DNA of 54,862 nucleotides, taken from Nitrospira sp. (GTDB lineage Bacteria > Nitrospirota > Nitrospiria > Nitrospirales > Nitrospiraceae). A model generated the notes under the pieces. It saw only the letters and a list, made by a program, of their open reading frames with translations, did not search any database and was not told the DNA's origin. The stretch is taken from the NCBI GenBank assembly GCA_005116775.1, contig SWDN01000017.1, positions 111,080 through 165,941 of the forward strand, written 5' to 3'. The translations under genes and the position numbers were made by a program. Of the stretch, positions 45,999 through 54,579 are shown in pieces. Each line of letters opens with the position of its first letter. The stretch's first letter is position 1.

Positions 45999-46103
45999 AT
46001 GAAACGAAAATCAAAAGTGTTCGACATTATAGTTTTGGTCGGAATGGTTGTCAATATACTTGTGGCCGTGTTTTTGATTCTCTACTACTTTGATTTCTTA
46101 TGA
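45999..46103 (+). CDS. 34-aa single-span membrane protein
   Basis: A 34-codon frame on the plus strand has GAGGA six bases before its ATG. It encodes a Lys/Arg-rich start (MKRKSKVF), one strong membrane helix and the end YYFDFL. It is surrounded by minus-strand cytochrome genes. Size and layout resemble the tiny subunits often found with membrane oxidases (inference only). Confidence 0.6.
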   Translation: MKRKSKVFDIIVLVGMVVNILVAVFLILYYFDFL

Positions 46104-46123
46104 TTTTCACAGGGACTTTCCTG

Positions 46124-47014
46124 TCAGCCTCTCTCTGATTTTTCGCCAGAAACCGCGCAGCGAAACCCAATGGTCTCATCGCGAAAGTCCGCGACCATCT
46201 TGCTCCGGCTCGTGATTCGAATATCAGCGCCTGTGGTCGCATAGCCGCCTCCACGAAGCACTCGAAATACGCCGTGTTCCGGACTCGGCGGGTTCTGCTC
46301 CGGAGCCTCCTCGAAGTACCGTTCTCCATACCAATCGTCTACCCACTCCATTACATTGCCTGCCCCATCCATGACACCATACGGACTCTTATCAGTCGGT
46401 ACGGTGCCGACAATCGCGGACACCTCATGACCATCCTGCACTCTGGCCCAATTCGCTCCATTAGGCTGTTCCGCATTACCCCAAGGCCACAGGCGCCCGT
46501 CCGATCCTCGCATCGCTTTTTCCCACTCTGCTTCAGTCGGAAGCCGCTTCCCCTTCCAACGACAGTACTCCTCCGCATCCTCCCATGACACATAGACCAC
46601 AGGCTGATTGACACTCAGCATTTTTCCCATGTTCTTCGCGTAGCGAGCGGGGGGGCCGGACTTCCGGTGTCCAGTCGCATTGACAAATTGTTGGTACTGA
46701 TAGTTGGTCACTTCGTAGCGATCGATCGCAAAGGCGCTCAGCAACAGCGTGCGCTGCGGACGTTCATCGAACCCACCATTATTGGTCCCTCGGATAAAAG
46801 GACCTGCCGGGATTGAAACCAATTCGTCTTTAATCGGCTCCTCATAAGCAGCCTGAGTAGGGTCGATCGTCTCAGATTGAGCGACATTTCCGGAATCGGT
46901 AGGAGACGTTTCAAACGGAGTCAGTTGAGTTCCACGTAGGATTCCCATGATCGGGATCGCAGCAAATGCAAGAATAGCGAGAAGAAACAGAACCTTGAAT
47001 TTGGTCTCGAGCAT
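46124..47014 (-). CDS. SUMF1-fold (formylglycine-generating enzyme-like) protein B
   Basis: The 296-aa product has an N-terminal membrane anchor and a SUMF1/FGE-type domain: IPAGPFIRGTNNGGFDE, VSWEDAEEYCRWKGKRLPTEAEWEKA, PYGVMDGAGNVMEWVDDW, VLRGGGY and GFRCA. The two active-site cysteines found after RGG(S/G) in true formylglycine-generating enzymes are missing. It is therefore probably structural or a sensor. It lies 5 bp downstream of its paralogue. Confidence 0.85.
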   Translation of the reverse strand: MLETKFKVLFLLAILAFAAIPIMGILRGTQLTPFETSPTDSGNVAQSETIDPTQAAYEEPIKDELVSIPAGPFIRGTNNGGFDERPQRTLLLSAFAIDRYEVTNYQYQQFVNATGHRKSGPPARYAKNMGKMLSVNQPVVYVSWEDAEEYCRWKGKRLPTEAEWEKAMRGSDGRLWPWGNAEQPNGANWARVQDGHEVSAIVGTVPTDKSPYGVMDGAGNVMEWVDDWYGERYFEEAPEQNPPSPEHGVFRVLRGGGYATTGADIRITSRSKMVADFRDETIGFRCAVSGEKSERG

Positions 47015-47019
47015 ATCGG

Positions 47020-47946
47020 TTATGATGCCCCGGGACTGTCGCTCATCTCGCCGTCATCGCTCGCGCAGCGAAACCCGATCGTAATATCCGTTCGCCAAGC
47101 TTTTGCGGCAAATCGCTTGGATAGCCGCGCATTATGCTCCGTCTCTCGCCACGACCCTCCCCGCACGACTTTCAAATCCGCACGGTCCGGCCCCTTCGGA
47201 TCGCGATAGGGCGCTTTCTCATAGTAGTGCTCATCGTATGAATCCTCAACCCATTCCGCGACGTTCCCTGTCATGTCATAGATCCCGTAGGGACTTCGTC
47301 CGAACTCGAAGGAGCCCGGCGGCGCGAGATACCGATATCCATCTTCACTCCCGTCCAAGTTTGCGTTCGCGCGACCATTCTTCACCGTGTCCCCCCAAGC
47401 ATATTTCCGCTTCCCCTCACCACGGCCAGCCTTTTCCCATTCTGCTTCCGTCGGAAGACGCTTTCCCGCCCATTTGCAATAGGCCGCCGCCTCGTCCCAC
47501 GACATGCTCATCGCGGCAAACTCGGGCTTCAGCAGCTTCGATTGATCGTCTTCGAACACTTCGATCTTGGGGAGCTGCCGCTTCGTCATTTTGGCGAACC
47601 GGGCATATTCCTCTTGCGAGACTTCTCTCTTGTCGAGATAAAAAGCCTTGAGAAACCGTTGACGCTCCGGCATTTCGTCAGGACCGCCGTCGGTGCTGCC
47701 CATGATGAATGGGCCATCTGGAATCTGCACCATTTCTCGGCCGTCATCGCCTATCTTCGTCTTATACATCGAATAGTCCAGCGCGGGCGCGCTGGCCGCC
47801 GCGGGGTGAGCCTCGGTCTTGATCGACGCGGCTAACACTTTCATCTGTTTCGCTTTGTAGGACTCGTACATCAGCAGGCTGATCATCAGGACGAACGCCC
47901 CAAAGACAAACACAATCGAGCCGATGAGCACCCCTCTATTTTCCAT
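47020..47946 (-). CDS. SUMF1-fold (formylglycine-generating enzyme-like) protein A
   Basis: This 308-aa paralogue of the neighbouring gene has an N-terminal membrane helix (GSIVFVFGAFVLMISLLM), then IPDGPFIMGSTDGGPDE, LPTEAEWEKAGRG, GIYDMTGNVAEWVEDS, VVRGGSW and GFRCAS. It too lacks the catalytic cysteine pair of FGE. The tandem pair probably faces the periplasm in the respiratory cluster; a role in complex assembly is possible. Confidence 0.86.
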   Translation of the reverse strand: MENRGVLIGSIVFVFGAFVLMISLLMYESYKAKQMKVLAASIKTEAHPAAASAPALDYSMYKTKIGDDGREMVQIPDGPFIMGSTDGGPDEMPERQRFLKAFYLDKREVSQEEYARFAKMTKRQLPKIEVFEDDQSKLLKPEFAAMSMSWDEAAAYCKWAGKRLPTEAEWEKAGRGEGKRKYAWGDTVKNGRANANLDGSEDGYRYLAPPGSFEFGRSPYGIYDMTGNVAEWVEDSYDEHYYEKAPYRDPKGPDRADLKVVRGGSWRETEHNARLSKRFAAKAWRTDITIGFRCASDDGEMSDSPGAS

Positions 47947-47952
47947 TGCGTC

Positions 47953-48337
47953 TTACGCTCCTCCGGCTGCAGCTTTCTTCTTTGCCGCGCGCATATCCAA
48001 CAACATTGAAATCTGCACACCGAGAAATCCGCCCATGGCAGCGCCGGCGCCGGCCCCTACGGATATTCTCTCCGATCCGGCAACGAGCCAGGCCAGCGCC
48101 GGATATTCTCTCCGATCCGGCAACGAGCCAGGCCAGCCCCCCGCCCAACAGAGTCCCCACCAAAATACTCGCCAAGAATCGCCGCCCACCCATAAACCCG
48201 ATGACTCCGCCGAGCACCAGCCCTGCCCCACTCGCCAGCGGCAAGATGCCGCCGCCCATAATCATCCCGATGAGCGTCCCGACGGTTCCCATGACGGCCA
48301 CGCCGAATAGGATATCCATCACCTTCTTTACGGACAT
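47953..48337 (-). pseudogene. Small membrane protein gene frameshifted by a 40-bp tandem duplication
   Basis: From the ATG at 48337 (GGAG upstream) the frame encodes glycine-rich membrane helices ([33 protein letters not shown]) up to [11 protein letters not shown]. There a 40-bp sequence is repeated, which shifts the frame into Arg-rich nonsense. Removing one copy restores a continuous product of about 114 aa, going on to [21 protein letters not shown] and KKKAAAGGA. The restored stop lies 6 bp before the SUMF1 A start. Confidence 0.82.
48061..48138. repeat. 40-bp tandem duplication
   Basis: The sequence starting GGATATTCTCTCCGATCCGG occurs at 48061 and again at 48101, and 37-38 bp are identical between copies. 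Since 40 is not a multiple of three, it disrupts the reading frame of the membrane protein gene that contains it. Confidence 0.93.
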
Positions 48338-48384
48338 GCCTGGCTCCGTGCCGGACTTGACCACACAAACAACGGTGCATTTAT

Positions 48385-49041
48385 CTAGCGCCCTGCGCTC
48401 GCTACGATAGAGCCAAAATCGATTTCTACGCCGGACGCGGCAATGATCGAGATACCCCAGGCTTTGGCAGCCGGTTCATGCTTGTGAATTCGCTTGAAAT
48501 CTTCATAGACGTTCACGCGCTCTTCAAACCACTGGCCGACCGCTTTTGTCCCGCTCTGCACCACAATCTCCGAACCGCTGAACATCCCGCCTTCGGTCAG
48601 CGTGCCCTCAGGCTTGGCGGCGCTCCAGACATACTTCGTGAACACAGGAATGAACATCAAGTCGGTATCCAGCGAGGCATAAAGTGCCGCAATCGGCTCA
48701 GTCTCCGTCGTCGCTTTCTGTAGACGCCAGCGCCAGGTCAGGACTGGAAAAGCCTTGGGGTCCCAATCGATTTTCTTTTTCTTGATCCGCTGCCCCGCGT
48801 CCCTCACCGCAAGAAAGCCCACAGCATTCTCTGTTTGAACCTTATACGCATCGCGCCCCTTGGATTGGCTCCGTTGATTCTCATGCTCCCAATTCAACGG
48901 GAATCCTTCTGCGTCTTTCGCCTGAAAATCTTCCAGGACCAAGGTTTGACTTTGTGCCGTGACCACGCCTGCCGTCAACACGCCTCCGCAAACCATGAGC
49001 CCAACCGCTACATATATCCTGAACATGACCCCTCGCTGCAT
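48385..49041 (-). CDS. Exported DUF3047-type protein
   Basis: The 218-aa product has a signal peptide (VGLMVCGGVLTAGVVTAQ). The mature domain looks like the DUF3047 family: VLEDFQAKDAEGFPLNWEHE, WRWRLQKATTETEP and YVWSAAKPEGT. The family function is unknown. Two ATGs (49041, 49026) both have purine-rich sites. It lies just downstream of the bd-like oxidase gene. Confidence 0.8.
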   Translation of the reverse strand: MQRGVMFRIYVAVGLMVCGGVLTAGVVTAQSQTLVLEDFQAKDAEGFPLNWEHENQRSQSKGRDAYKVQTENAVGFLAVRDAGQRIKKKKIDWDPKAFPVLTWRWRLQKATTETEPIAALYASLDTDLMFIPVFTKYVWSAAKPEGTLTEGGMFSGSEIVVQSGTKAVGQWFEERVNVYEDFKRIHKHEPAAKAWGISIIAASGVEIDFGSIVASAGR

Positions 49042-49063
49042 AACTCCTCACCCCTTTTGATGT

Positions 49064-51013
49064 TCATGCCTCTTGCGACGACGATGGTGACGGCGCCAGC
49101 ACCCTTGCGCTTTCCCCAGCAGACTCTTCTCCCATCTCAGACGATTGACCACGCTGACACATCCAGAACAGAACTAACACTGAGCCCCAAAATACCATCA
49201 TATTGAGCGTCACCATCTTCGCAGCAAACGCAAAGTCCGGTGTAAAGGCCCAGGGAGACACATCGGCCATTACCTCACTCACATGCCATGACAGCCGCCC
49301 TGAGGAACGGATAAAGCCCATGAGACCCATCACCCACGTAAACGCCGCAGCCAATCCAAAGAGGCCCGCCATCGCTCGCAGAGAGATCTTTCCCCACTGG
49401 ATCGGCCCATGAAGGAGTGAGCCTTTGAGCATCATCCGATTCACGATCACGCCGATCACAAGAACCGTCAAGGTGGTGGCAGCCTGTGGCGACGACAGCC
49501 CGACACGGAGCTTCGCCGGCAAATAGTACCCATAGACAGAGAGCCAAATAATGTTGAGCGCGCCTAATAAAAACAACGCGCCGATGAGGAAGTTTCCCTT
49601 CTTCACCCAGGACACCACCATCGTGCGATTGGCGCGGCGATAATAGATAAAACTCATCGCAGTGACGAGAATCATGATGTTGACTGCGCCATTCTTCGCA
49701 GACATCACTCCGTAGTTGCCGACGACGGGATGCGACGCGCCGCCCATCGCCTTCACTTCACTGGCCGACATAAAGACGGTATGCGGCGTCAGCCACACAA
49801 ACAACGCCACCATAAACACCGAGAGCAATACCTGGTAGTACGGCTGATACCGTTCCCCTCCGCGTAGGCGCGCCATGCTTTGCCAGAGATAAAAATTGAT
49901 CCCAAGGAACAGGACACCGATCAAGATGGCTTGCACCACAAAGAGCCACGTGAGTAATCCACCCATCATCGTCACGCCCATACTCTGGCTGAATGAGTAG
50001 ACCGACCGCATCAACCAGTAGCCGGCAAAGGGCATCGGTAACAAGGCGAGAACCGTCACAAATAAAAAGACATGCCCGACCCAATCGAAATAGGCGCTCT
50101 CTTTCTCCGTCTTGCTGGTGAAGAATCGATAACAGGCATAGGCCATCACGACCGCCCCGCCGGACATGATGTTTGCCAGAAAGCGATGGACATTCAACGG
50201 ATTCCAGAGAGCCGAATGGAGCAAATGCCATCCGTTCCCCAGGAACTGCCCTTTGGCATTGATGCCGGCAGGAGCCATCATGAAGGCCGACCAGGCATTG
50301 GCCAAAAGCAGCAATGCGGTGCCAAACAGATTACTCAACAGGCCGATCGAAGCATGCATCCATTTCGAAGCCGGTTCCGTCAGCCGGTTCCAGCTATAGT
50401 AATAGGTGATCAGCAGGAGCGATTCCCCCAGAAATACGGACGCATAGACGGGCATGAAAGTCTTGAACGTCCCGCCCATGTACCGCATGAAGCTGGGATA
50501 GAAATAGAGAAAGATCCCCAGCATGATGCTCCCGACCACAGCGGTAACGGACAGGGCGAGGAGACCGACTTTTGCCAAATCACGCGCGAGGCCATCATAG
50601 CGAAGCGCGAGCTCCGGCTTTCTGCTGCTGAGACCGAGGAATTCCAGCAAGACACAAAAAATCGGCAGCGCAAGGACAAAGCCTCCGAAGTAGGTATGAA
50701 GTTGGGTGACGAACCAGACAAGCAGTCGACTGTCGAACGACCCCATGCGCGGATACACAGTCTCCTGAGGAGAAGGGGCCGATGGCCCATCGGGAATCCC
50801 CGGTGTCTTGAAATACAGATCGACAGCATCCTCGGCAAAAGATTGGCTCTGAAAACCCCAGCCAATCCCCAAAGCACCGAACACTGCCAACAGCAGAACC
50901 GCGTACCCGACTGCGCTAGAGGCATTCTTTCTGAAGACCATATGCTTACGCGATCTCTCCTTGTCGCTCGTGAAGCGTGACGCATCCAAATCTGGAAGCA
51001 AACGCCACGTCAC
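49064..51013 (-). CDS. Cytochrome bd-like quinol oxidase subunit I
   Basis: This polytopic protein has about 14 membrane helices. It resembles CydA-type subunits but is distant: TQLHTYFGGFVLALP early, an acidic helix with FLGESLLLITYYY, NVHRFLANIMSGGAVVMAY, and a further His in WLTPHTVF. Such proteins are known from Nitrospira, where they have been proposed as terminal oxidase in place of a normal heme-copper enzyme. No CydB-like partner lies in the cluster. The start may instead be the ATG at 50941. Confidence 0.85.
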   Translation of the reverse strand: MTWRLLPDLDASRFTSDKERSRKHMVFRKNASSAVGYAVLLLAVFGALGIGWGFQSQSFAEDAVDLYFKTPGIPDGPSAPSPQETVYPRMGSFDSRLLVWFVTQLHTYFGGFVLALPIFCVLLEFLGLSSRKPELALRYDGLARDLAKVGLLALSVTAVVGSIMLGIFLYFYPSFMRYMGGTFKTFMPVYASVFLGESLLLITYYYSWNRLTEPASKWMHASIGLLSNLFGTALLLLANAWSAFMMAPAGINAKGQFLGNGWHLLHSALWNPLNVHRFLANIMSGGAVVMAYACYRFFTSKTEKESAYFDWVGHVFLFVTVLALLPMPFAGYWLMRSVYSFSQSMGVTMMGGLLTWLFVVQAILIGVLFLGINFYLWQSMARLRGGERYQPYYQVLLSVFMVALFVWLTPHTVFMSASEVKAMGGASHPVVGNYGVMSAKNGAVNIMILVTAMSFIYYRRANRTMVVSWVKKGNFLIGALFLLGALNIIWLSVYGYYLPAKLRVGLSSPQAATTLTVLVIGVIVNRMMLKGSLLHGPIQWGKISLRAMAGLFGLAAAFTWVMGLMGFIRSSGRLSWHVSEVMADVSPWAFTPDFAFAAKMVTLNMMVFWGSVLVLFWMCQRGQSSEMGEESAGESARVLAPSPSSSQEA

Positions 51014-51030
51014 AGGCTTCTTTGCCCCTG

Positions 51031-52086
51031 CTACACCTTCGAACTGGAACCAGCCGTGATCGAAACACCTGAGCTCGTCGATTTACCAAGAATTCCCATG
51101 ACAAAGGGACATCGGAGCAGCGCGCTCGACATAGTCTGCCCCTGCTGCTCTTCTACTTGCCGACGAAAGCCGAGATAGTAACAATATAACGCCATCATGC
51201 CTGTCACAAGTCCACCAACAGCCATGGCATAGGCCGTAGATATTCCCGGCTGTTTCAAAAGAAAAATCACGATTCCGGCCGCCACAAGGTAGTAGGTGGC
51301 GGAGAAGGAGAGTCCAGGCCACCACCAATACTTGAGCAGTTCTCCCGCTTTGGTCTGCAACAGTCCTTGAGTCCACGACCTCTTTGGCCGAAGTCCGCCG
51401 AAATAGGCACAGAGCGCAACCGCTCCCCCCAACAACGCCACAGCGGACAGTTGGATCAATGCCGCCCACTGACTCGCTTCGACCAAGTGCCCCAGCGATG
51501 CACCCAAGGCACCGACGACGAGACCGACTGCGACCCAGGGGCCACATTCCATCGCATGACTACTCACCATCGCACGGAGAGCCGCCCCGTCGGGAAATGT
51601 TGGGAACGGCCGGCCCATCCGGGCTATTTTCTGCACGTGGCCGATCTCAAAGGCATCGCGCGCAACAGAGGTACAGGCAATGATGATGGCCATCATGGCC
51701 GGCCCGTCCGGATGTTTGAGGTAGTCATACCCAACGAGCCAGAGCAGCGCCAAGACCAGCAAAGACAGCTGGACTCCATACACAAACCCGATCCAGCCGC
51801 CGAGCCATGTCAGTACGCGGCCTCCGTCCTCTCTCAGAATGTTCGCCCATGGAACGGCTCGACCGACTCGATAGGCTAACAACGCCGTCACCAGTGAGAC
51901 CAGACCGCTCACGGCCAACAACACGATCGGTTCTGAAAGGGGCACCAGCAGTTTGGCCAACCGATAGACAGCAAACGCCACCAACCCTGGCACAAACATC
52001 ACGATCCGCTTTCTCTTGCGCACAGAGCCTTCCGTCACGGCCAGACTGAGGCTGGGTAAGACTCGTAACGCCATTCGATGCAACAT
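51031..52086 (-). CDS. Polytopic membrane protein of unknown function
   Basis: About 351 aa with eight or more hydrophobic segments; the ATG at 52086 has GGAG five bases upstream, though a later Met near residue 31 is possible. HAMECGPWVAVGLVVGALG and FEIGHVQKIARMGRPFPTFP are noticeable. No family is recognised. It lies directly upstream of the bd-like oxidase gene and may belong to the same complex. Confidence 0.7.
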   Translation of the reverse strand: MLHRMALRVLPSLSLAVTEGSVRKRKRIVMFVPGLVAFAVYRLAKLLVPLSEPIVLLAVSGLVSLVTALLAYRVGRAVPWANILREDGGRVLTWLGGWIGFVYGVQLSLLVLALLWLVGYDYLKHPDGPAMMAIIIACTSVARDAFEIGHVQKIARMGRPFPTFPDGAALRAMVSSHAMECGPWVAVGLVVGALGASLGHLVEASQWAALIQLSAVALLGGAVALCAYFGGLRPKRSWTQGLLQTKAGELLKYWWWPGLSFSATYYLVAAGIVIFLLKQPGISTAYAMAVGGLVTGMMALYCYYLGFRRQVEEQQGQTMSSALLRCPFVMGILGKSTSSGVSITAGSSSKV

Positions 52087-52095
52087 CACAACTCC

Positions 52096-52182
52096 AGTGA
52101 TGGGCGATAGGTGACGGGTGAACAGTCACGGGACATGTGTGATCCTCTCCGCTCATTACTCATCACAGATCACCCTTCACTC
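52096..52182. repeat. Inverted repeat at the 3' side of the PCP_red gene
   Basis: An arm of GTGATGGG-type units (52096-52121) is answered by an inverted arm ending in CATCACAGATCACCCTTCAC (52153-52182). The right arm overlaps the last codons of the PCP_red gene. A very similar pair of arms lies at 52682-52779 on the other side of that gene; ACTCATCACAGATCACCC is identical in both. Confidence 0.75.
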
Positions 52183-52670
52183 TTCTGGGCCGCCATTCCG
52201 AAATAGCGCGCCTTCACTTCTTCCATCAGTGCGACGGTGATGCGAGTCTCGCCGCGATCTGCCACTGTCCGTTCTAATTCGATACGTGCCATGGCGCGCA
52301 CCGGCGCCGGCACCCGATCCAGACGGCGTTCTGCTTCAGGTTCCCACTCGATACGTTCACCGGTTCGCGGACGAAGTAATATGTCGTAGGTGACGACCCG
52401 TTCTCCTCTTACCCTCATATCCTGCTCAACCTCACTTCGCACGAGCGGGGCCAGATACGGAGGCATGCGGTCGAGCCGATGAATCGCTTCGTCGGTCCAC
52501 ATCATCCGATCGACAAACCTGCCCGGGTGTCCGGCTGGAACATCAGCCCCTATTTTTAGTCCACAACCACGGCATTCCGACCGAATGAACCACTGGGGCG
52601 TCCCATCCCCGTACAATCGTTCTTCAATCCCTTCCGTATGCATCCAGCGACCGCAACCACAGGTCAACAT
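52170..52670 (-). CDS. Protein with two PCP_red-type domains and zinc-ribbon-like cysteines
   Basis: The 166-aa product starts with a cysteine-rich module (CGCGRWMHTEG, then CRGCG), likely metal-binding. Two repeats follow that resemble the C-terminal domain of light-independent protochlorophyllide reductase (PCP_red): one near DEAIHRLDRMPPYLAPLVRS and a second near AERRLDRVPAPVRAMARIEL. Such domains occur in non-phototrophs, with unknown role. Hairpin repeats flank the gene on both sides. Confidence 0.78.
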   Translation of the reverse strand: MLTCGCGRWMHTEGIEERLYGDGTPQWFIRSECRGCGLKIGADVPAGHPGRFVDRMMWTDEAIHRLDRMPPYLAPLVRSEVEQDMRVRGERVVTYDILLRPRTGERIEWEPEAERRLDRVPAPVRAMARIELERTVADRGETRITVALMEEVKARYFGMAAQKSEG

Positions 52671-52681
52671 GGTGAAACCCC

Positions 52682-52779
52682 GTGATGGGTGATGGGTGAT
52701 GGGTAATGCGCTTCGGAGCACGTGTTCATCCTGAATCTCCGAACGGAGTACCCATCACTCATCACAGATCACCCATCAC
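52682..52779. repeat. Inverted repeat at the 5' side of the PCP_red gene
   Basis: GTGATGGGTGATGGGTGATG (52682 onward) pairs with ACCCATCACTCATCACAGA and the following bases (52750-52779) across a 40-bp loop. It fills the gap between the DUF420-like gene, whose stop it touches, and the PCP_red gene. It matches the repeat at 52096-52182. Confidence 0.8.
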
Positions 52780-53496
52780 TTATCCGATCTTCCCAGGGTA
52801 TAAAAGATAGAGCATCGTATAGGTGGTCGTCCCGGTAACAAAAAGAACGCAGTACACAACCATCGTAAACAGCCCGAGCGCCCGATGGCGGCGCGCGCCG
52901 TTTGGCCAGATCCGCTGGATCGTCATCTCGACTGAGAACACGACCGCTATGACAGCCAGCAAACCGAGATACACTTCAAATTTCCGCATTGAGAAATCGG
53001 CTGTGGCGATGCGCGATAAGAACAACAGCATGATCAGCGCCGTCAGTGTACCGAAGATAATTCCGATCTTCTTCCACGTCGTAAGCAGCAATGTCTCCTT
53101 AAGAGACCGGACACCATCGATCACTTGTTGTGCGCGAAACCCCAGCACAATCATGTAGACCGCCATCACCAGTCCGAGAATGACGAGAATGATGTGCACG
53201 GTCAGGATAGGAATAAAGACATAATCGTAGAGGGCCTGTGACCCACCGAAGCCTTCTTTTCCTTCAAAAGCCAACACACCTAATTGGCGAAATAGATAGT
53301 AACTGATGAAAAACGCCACCATGGCGATCATTCCGCCAAACATCATCCAGTGATGCGCATCCGCCCGACGTCTTTTCGCCTGGATCCAGCCGATCACAAA
53401 GAGCCCAGTAAAGAATGTCGCCATGAGCTGGCTCATATCGGCCCCGACCGTGGCGTGGGTTCCAAAAAAGCCCGGCTCTTTCAGCCATTCAAGCAT
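52780..53496 (-). CDS. DUF420-like membrane protein
   Basis: The 238-aa product has seven hydrophobic segments. HHWMMFGGMIAMVAF, FIPILTVHIILVILGLV and HRALGLFTMVVYCVLF carry His residues in the places typical of the DUF420/CtaM-like family, members of which are tied to oxidase assembly. It overlaps the methyltransferase gene by 8 bp and leads into the bd-like oxidase cluster, so an oxidase-related role is plausible. Confidence 0.75.
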   Translation of the reverse strand: MLEWLKEPGFFGTHATVGADMSQLMATFFTGLFVIGWIQAKRRRADAHHWMMFGGMIAMVAFFISYYLFRQLGVLAFEGKEGFGGSQALYDYVFIPILTVHIILVILGLVMAVYMIVLGFRAQQVIDGVRSLKETLLLTTWKKIGIIFGTLTALIMLLFLSRIATADFSMRKFEVYLGLLAVIAVVFSVEMTIQRIWPNGARRHRALGLFTMVVYCVLFVTGTTTYTMLYLLYPGKIG

Positions 53497-54478
53497 GGTG
53501 GCCCTTCACGCCTTGCACGACCGCCGACGGCTCCAGTTCTGTCACAGTCGGAAAGCCTGCTTCCTCCATCCACTGCATTGCGTCTGCCGTCTTGTAACAG
53601 CCGCCTCGTTCTGTGTTGACGAGAATGTGAACCGCAAATGCGGTGGTCCAGGCCGGAGCGGTTCCTGCTTCGGTCAAGAATCGGTCCTTGATGACTAACC
53701 GGCCACCGGGCGCCAAATGAGTCCAGACTCTCTTCACCAATGATGCGTTCGTCGAAAAGTCTTGATAGTGCAGGATGTCGGACATCAGGACGACATCGTA
53801 AGGTCCACCGAGTCCATCCTTGTTGAAATCGCCTGAAAACAACGCAATTCTTGTTTCTAGACCAGCTTCTTTCACCGTTCGCTCTGTGAGTCGGAGAGTC
53901 GGAGATAAATCGAACACCGTGGCAGTCAGCTCCGGATAGGTCTGACAGAACGCGATCGCGTTGGTCCCTGCTCCGCCTCCCAAATCCAGGAATCGCACCG
54001 GTCCGCTTAGCTGTAGCCGCTTGGCAAGGTCTGGCCCGCTCTGCTGCCCAATCCGGTGAAGTACCGCCAGCACATTGCTGCCTAATTCAGGGTCGGTTTC
54101 AAAGACGTGCCGGTCGACCGACCGCTGTCCCGTGCGAATCGTCTGCTCCAGCTTGCCCCAGTTGTCCCATTCTGCGTCGTGAAGCAAAAGAAGGTGCCCG
54201 ATATATTGAGCAGAGCTACGGACCAAATGAGTGGCTGCGGCCGTCGAATTCCCATAGGAATCCCCGTCCTTCTCCAACAATCGCATCGCGACAAGGGCGT
54301 TTAACAGCAGCTCCAGTGTCGATGCATGAGCGCCAATCCGCTCGGCCACTTCGGAGAGTGTTTTCCGCTTTCCGTTCAACGCAGAAAAGACATCCAGCCG
54401 GACAGCTGTAAGCAGAATTTTGGTCTCCCAGTAGTACCCAAGCTGGAAGATTTCCGCGAGCGAAAGATCTCGTGACAC
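53489..54478 (-). CDS. SAM-dependent O-methyltransferase-like protein
   Basis: About 329 aa with an N-terminal winged-helix dimerisation domain (LSEVAERIGAHASTLELLLNALVAMRLL) and a class I methyltransferase domain: VRFLDLGGGAGTNAI binds SAM, then SDILHYQDF and APGGRLVIKDRFL. The GTG at 54478 has GAGGGG upstream and is preferred to a TTG at 54496. The substrate is unknown; related enzymes methylate small phenols or quinone-like compounds. Confidence 0.85.
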   Translation of the reverse strand: MSRDLSLAEIFQLGYYWETKILLTAVRLDVFSALNGKRKTLSEVAERIGAHASTLELLLNALVAMRLLEKDGDSYGNSTAAATHLVRSSAQYIGHLLLLHDAEWDNWGKLEQTIRTGQRSVDRHVFETDPELGSNVLAVLHRIGQQSGPDLAKRLQLSGPVRFLDLGGGAGTNAIAFCQTYPELTATVFDLSPTLRLTERTVKEAGLETRIALFSGDFNKDGLGGPYDVVLMSDILHYQDFSTNASLVKRVWTHLAPGGRLVIKDRFLTEAGTAPAWTTAFAVHILVNTERGGCYKTADAMQWMEEAGFPTVTELEPSAVVQGVKGHHA

Positions 54479-54579
54479 ACCACGCCCCTCAAGCAAATCG
54501 CTTTGAAACTCAGCATCTTACCTAGATTGGAAACTGAAAGGCAAGGCGGCTGACCGAGCAGGAAATATGGCATAAACAC

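Noticed and set aside
50072-50980. 302-codon frame opposite the bd-like oxidase
   Set aside because: It is antisense to a membrane protein gene with clear helices and its own translation is polar and featureless.
48061-52779. CRISPR array from the short repeats in this region
   Set aside because: The repeats are a two-copy tandem duplication and two inverted hairpins, without regular spacers or cas genes.
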